From Paraburkholderia phenoliruptrix (GTDB lineage: Bacteria > Pseudomonadota > Gammaproteobacteria > Burkholderiales > Burkholderiaceae), in the NCBI RefSeq assembly GCF_019511605.1, contig NZ_JAEUAV010000018.1, positions 62,001 through 126,000 on the forward strand: a stretch of 64,000 nt of DNA, read 5' to 3'. Position 1 is the first letter of the stretch. Each line of letters opens with the position of its first letter. The notes beneath the pieces were generated by a model. The model ran no database searches. It was not told the origin of the DNA and saw only the letters and a list, made by a program, of their open reading frames with translations. The position numbers were made by a program, and so were the translations under genes. Below are positions 62,898-64,000 of the stretch, in pieces.

Positions 62898-63372
62898 CCT
62901 TGTCGAGCAAGGGTTTGCGGGTTTTTTGGCGGTTGCTGGCTGCGCCTGGTTAGGCAGCGCCGCAACGCACCGGCAGCACCTGCACCACGCCGTTCCCACG
63001 CAGTCCAGGTTTCGATTTCGCCGCCATTCGTTGGTCAGACGCTTGCCGAAACGCGCTGTTCGCGGGAGCCCGCACTGTGCAGCGGCTACCCCGGCGCCCC
63101 AATGCCCGCCCCGTTCTTTCAGCAAGCATCGGCTGGCGTCGTCCTTTTTTGCGCCGGCGGCCCGGCGTGCAGCGCCGGCCTGAGAGAGCTCAGCAGTACC
63201 GGTTTCCGGCATGGCGGTCTTGCCGCAGCGCCGTTTCCCGCTCGCAATAACCGGGCTGGCAGCGGGCCGTTCGCGAATCGTAATTTCCGCCGTGTTTCAC
63301 AACGCTTCGCTGAACGCGCATATAGAATGGCGTTTTCCCTAGCGTCTAACGCATCGTCCTGGAGATTTCTCA

Positions 63373-64000
63373 ATGGCTAAGCCCGCAAAGCGCGTTGCCG
63401 TCACCGGCGCCGCAGGTCAAATCGCTTACTCCCTGCTGTTTCGCATCGCCAATGGTGATCTGCTCGGCAAGGACCAGCCGGTTATCCTGCAACTGCTCGA
63501 CCTGCCGCAAGCGCAAGCCGCCGTCAAAGGCGTCGTGATGGAACTGGATGATTGCGCGTTCCCGCTGCTGTCGGGCGTCGTGATCACGGACGACCCGAAG
63601 GTCGCATTCAAAGACGCCGACGTCGCCCTGCTGGTCGGTGCCCGTCCGCGTTCGAAAGGCATGGAGCGTAAGGACCTGCTGTCGGCCAACGCCGAAATCT
63701 TCACGGTTCAGGGCAAGGCGTTGAACGAAGTCGCAAGCCGCGACGTGAAGGTGCTGGTCGTCGGCAATCCGGCCAACACGAACGCCTACATCGCCATGAA
63801 GTCGGCGCCGGATCTGCCGAAGAAGAACTTCACCGCCATGCTGCGTCTGGACCACAACCGCGCGCTGTCGCAACTGGCCGCGAAGTCGGGCAAGCCGGTC
63901 GCCTCCATCGAAAAGCTGGCTGTGTGGGGCAACCACTCGCCGACCATGTACCCCGACTTCCGCTTCGCGACCGCCGAAGGCGAGTCGCTGACCAAGCTGA
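63373..64000 (+). CDS. mdh: Malate dehydrogenase (3' end outside window)
   Basis: Mdh oxidises malate to oxaloacetate with NAD+. The 209 visible residues begin [26 protein letters not shown], containing the NAD-binding glycine loop, and continue with the substrate arginines in [18 protein letters not shown], the [10 protein letters not shown] block and the catalytic His in [17 protein letters not shown]. The gene runs off the end; about 120 residues are missing. It is divergent from the gntR-sdh unit. GGAG precedes the ATG. Confidence 0.97.

Larger units (their letters stand above)
62786..63372. other. Long divergent region between gntR and mdh
   Basis: The 587 bases hold the palindrome at 62843-62858 and the promoter at 62869-62897, both listed separately. 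The rest, about 470 bases up to mdh, has no recognised gene. A TATAGA at about 63320 is a candidate -10 of a second, proximal mdh promoter. A Cys-rich open frame on the minus strand (62847-63212) resembles no family. Confidence 0.5.

Noticed and set aside
62847..63212. 121-codon Cys-rich minus-strand frame upstream of gntR
   Set aside because: No family resemblance or ribosome site, and it spans the promoter region and the palindrome.

Overview
The window is GC-rich, gene-dense bacterial DNA from a member of the Burkholderiaceae, most likely Paraburkholderia or a close relative. This rests on recognised gene orders (fimV-truA-trpF-trpB-DNA methyltransferase-trpA-accD-folC; leuC-entericidin-leuD-leuB-asd; gltA-sdhE-sdhBADC-gntR next to mdh), on the DUF3563 microprotein and on the protein sequences. 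The species is not determined. No rRNA, tRNA, CRISPR array, transposase or phage gene was recognised.

Bases 1-12.5 kb are a mosaic of small units: the 3' part of a photolyase gene, a DUF3563 microprotein with a palindrome-rich promoter, a PHB-depolymerase-type esterase, a PAP2 phosphatase, a molybdate uptake and sensing locus (modABC with a ModE-like operator in front and modE convergent behind), a tautomerase/LysR pair, an exported basic protein, an Xre/RES toxin-antitoxin pair, a PPP-type phosphatase and a DUF1345 membrane protein.

Bases 13.0-31.5 kb hold seven alpha-glucan and trehalose genes on the plus strand, several overlapping: glgE, a treS-maltokinase fusion, glgB, glgX, treZ, malQ and treY. 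They join the TreS/Mak/GlgE route (trehalose to maltose to maltose-1-phosphate to alpha-glucan) with branching, debranching, disproportionation and the TreY/TreZ route from glucan back to trehalose. The ADP-glucose genes glgC and glgA are not in this window.

Bases 31.7-35.3 kb carry a CorC-type membrane protein, a degenerate histidine-kinase-like protein, an FKBP and an AraC regulator. Bases 35.6-53.4 kb are a long minus-strand biosynthetic stretch. In transcription order it reads leuC, an entericidin-like lipoprotein, leuD, leuB, then a short Ile/Lys/Thr-rich leader-like ORF and asd, then fimV, truA, trpF, trpB, a DNA methyltransferase, trpA, accD, folC, a SPOR protein, cvpA and purF. Bases 53.7-56.6 kb hold a GlsB/YeaQ-type membrane protein and a divergent DUF1479/AraC pair. 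Bases 56.8-64 kb hold a TCA-cycle locus: gntR-sdhCDAB-sdhE-gltA on the minus strand, divergent from mdh, which runs off the window end.

The observation most worth following is the 42-codon ORF before asd. Ten of its last twelve codons encode Ile, Lys or Thr, and mutually exclusive hairpins lie between it and asd. This has the layout of a transcription attenuator for the aspartate family. Other points are a GlgE with an extra N-terminal GH13-like domain that lacks its acid/base Glu, a kinase-like protein with eroded ATP-binding motifs, short tandem repeats just after several stop codons, and palindromic operators near gntR and the DUF3563 gene.
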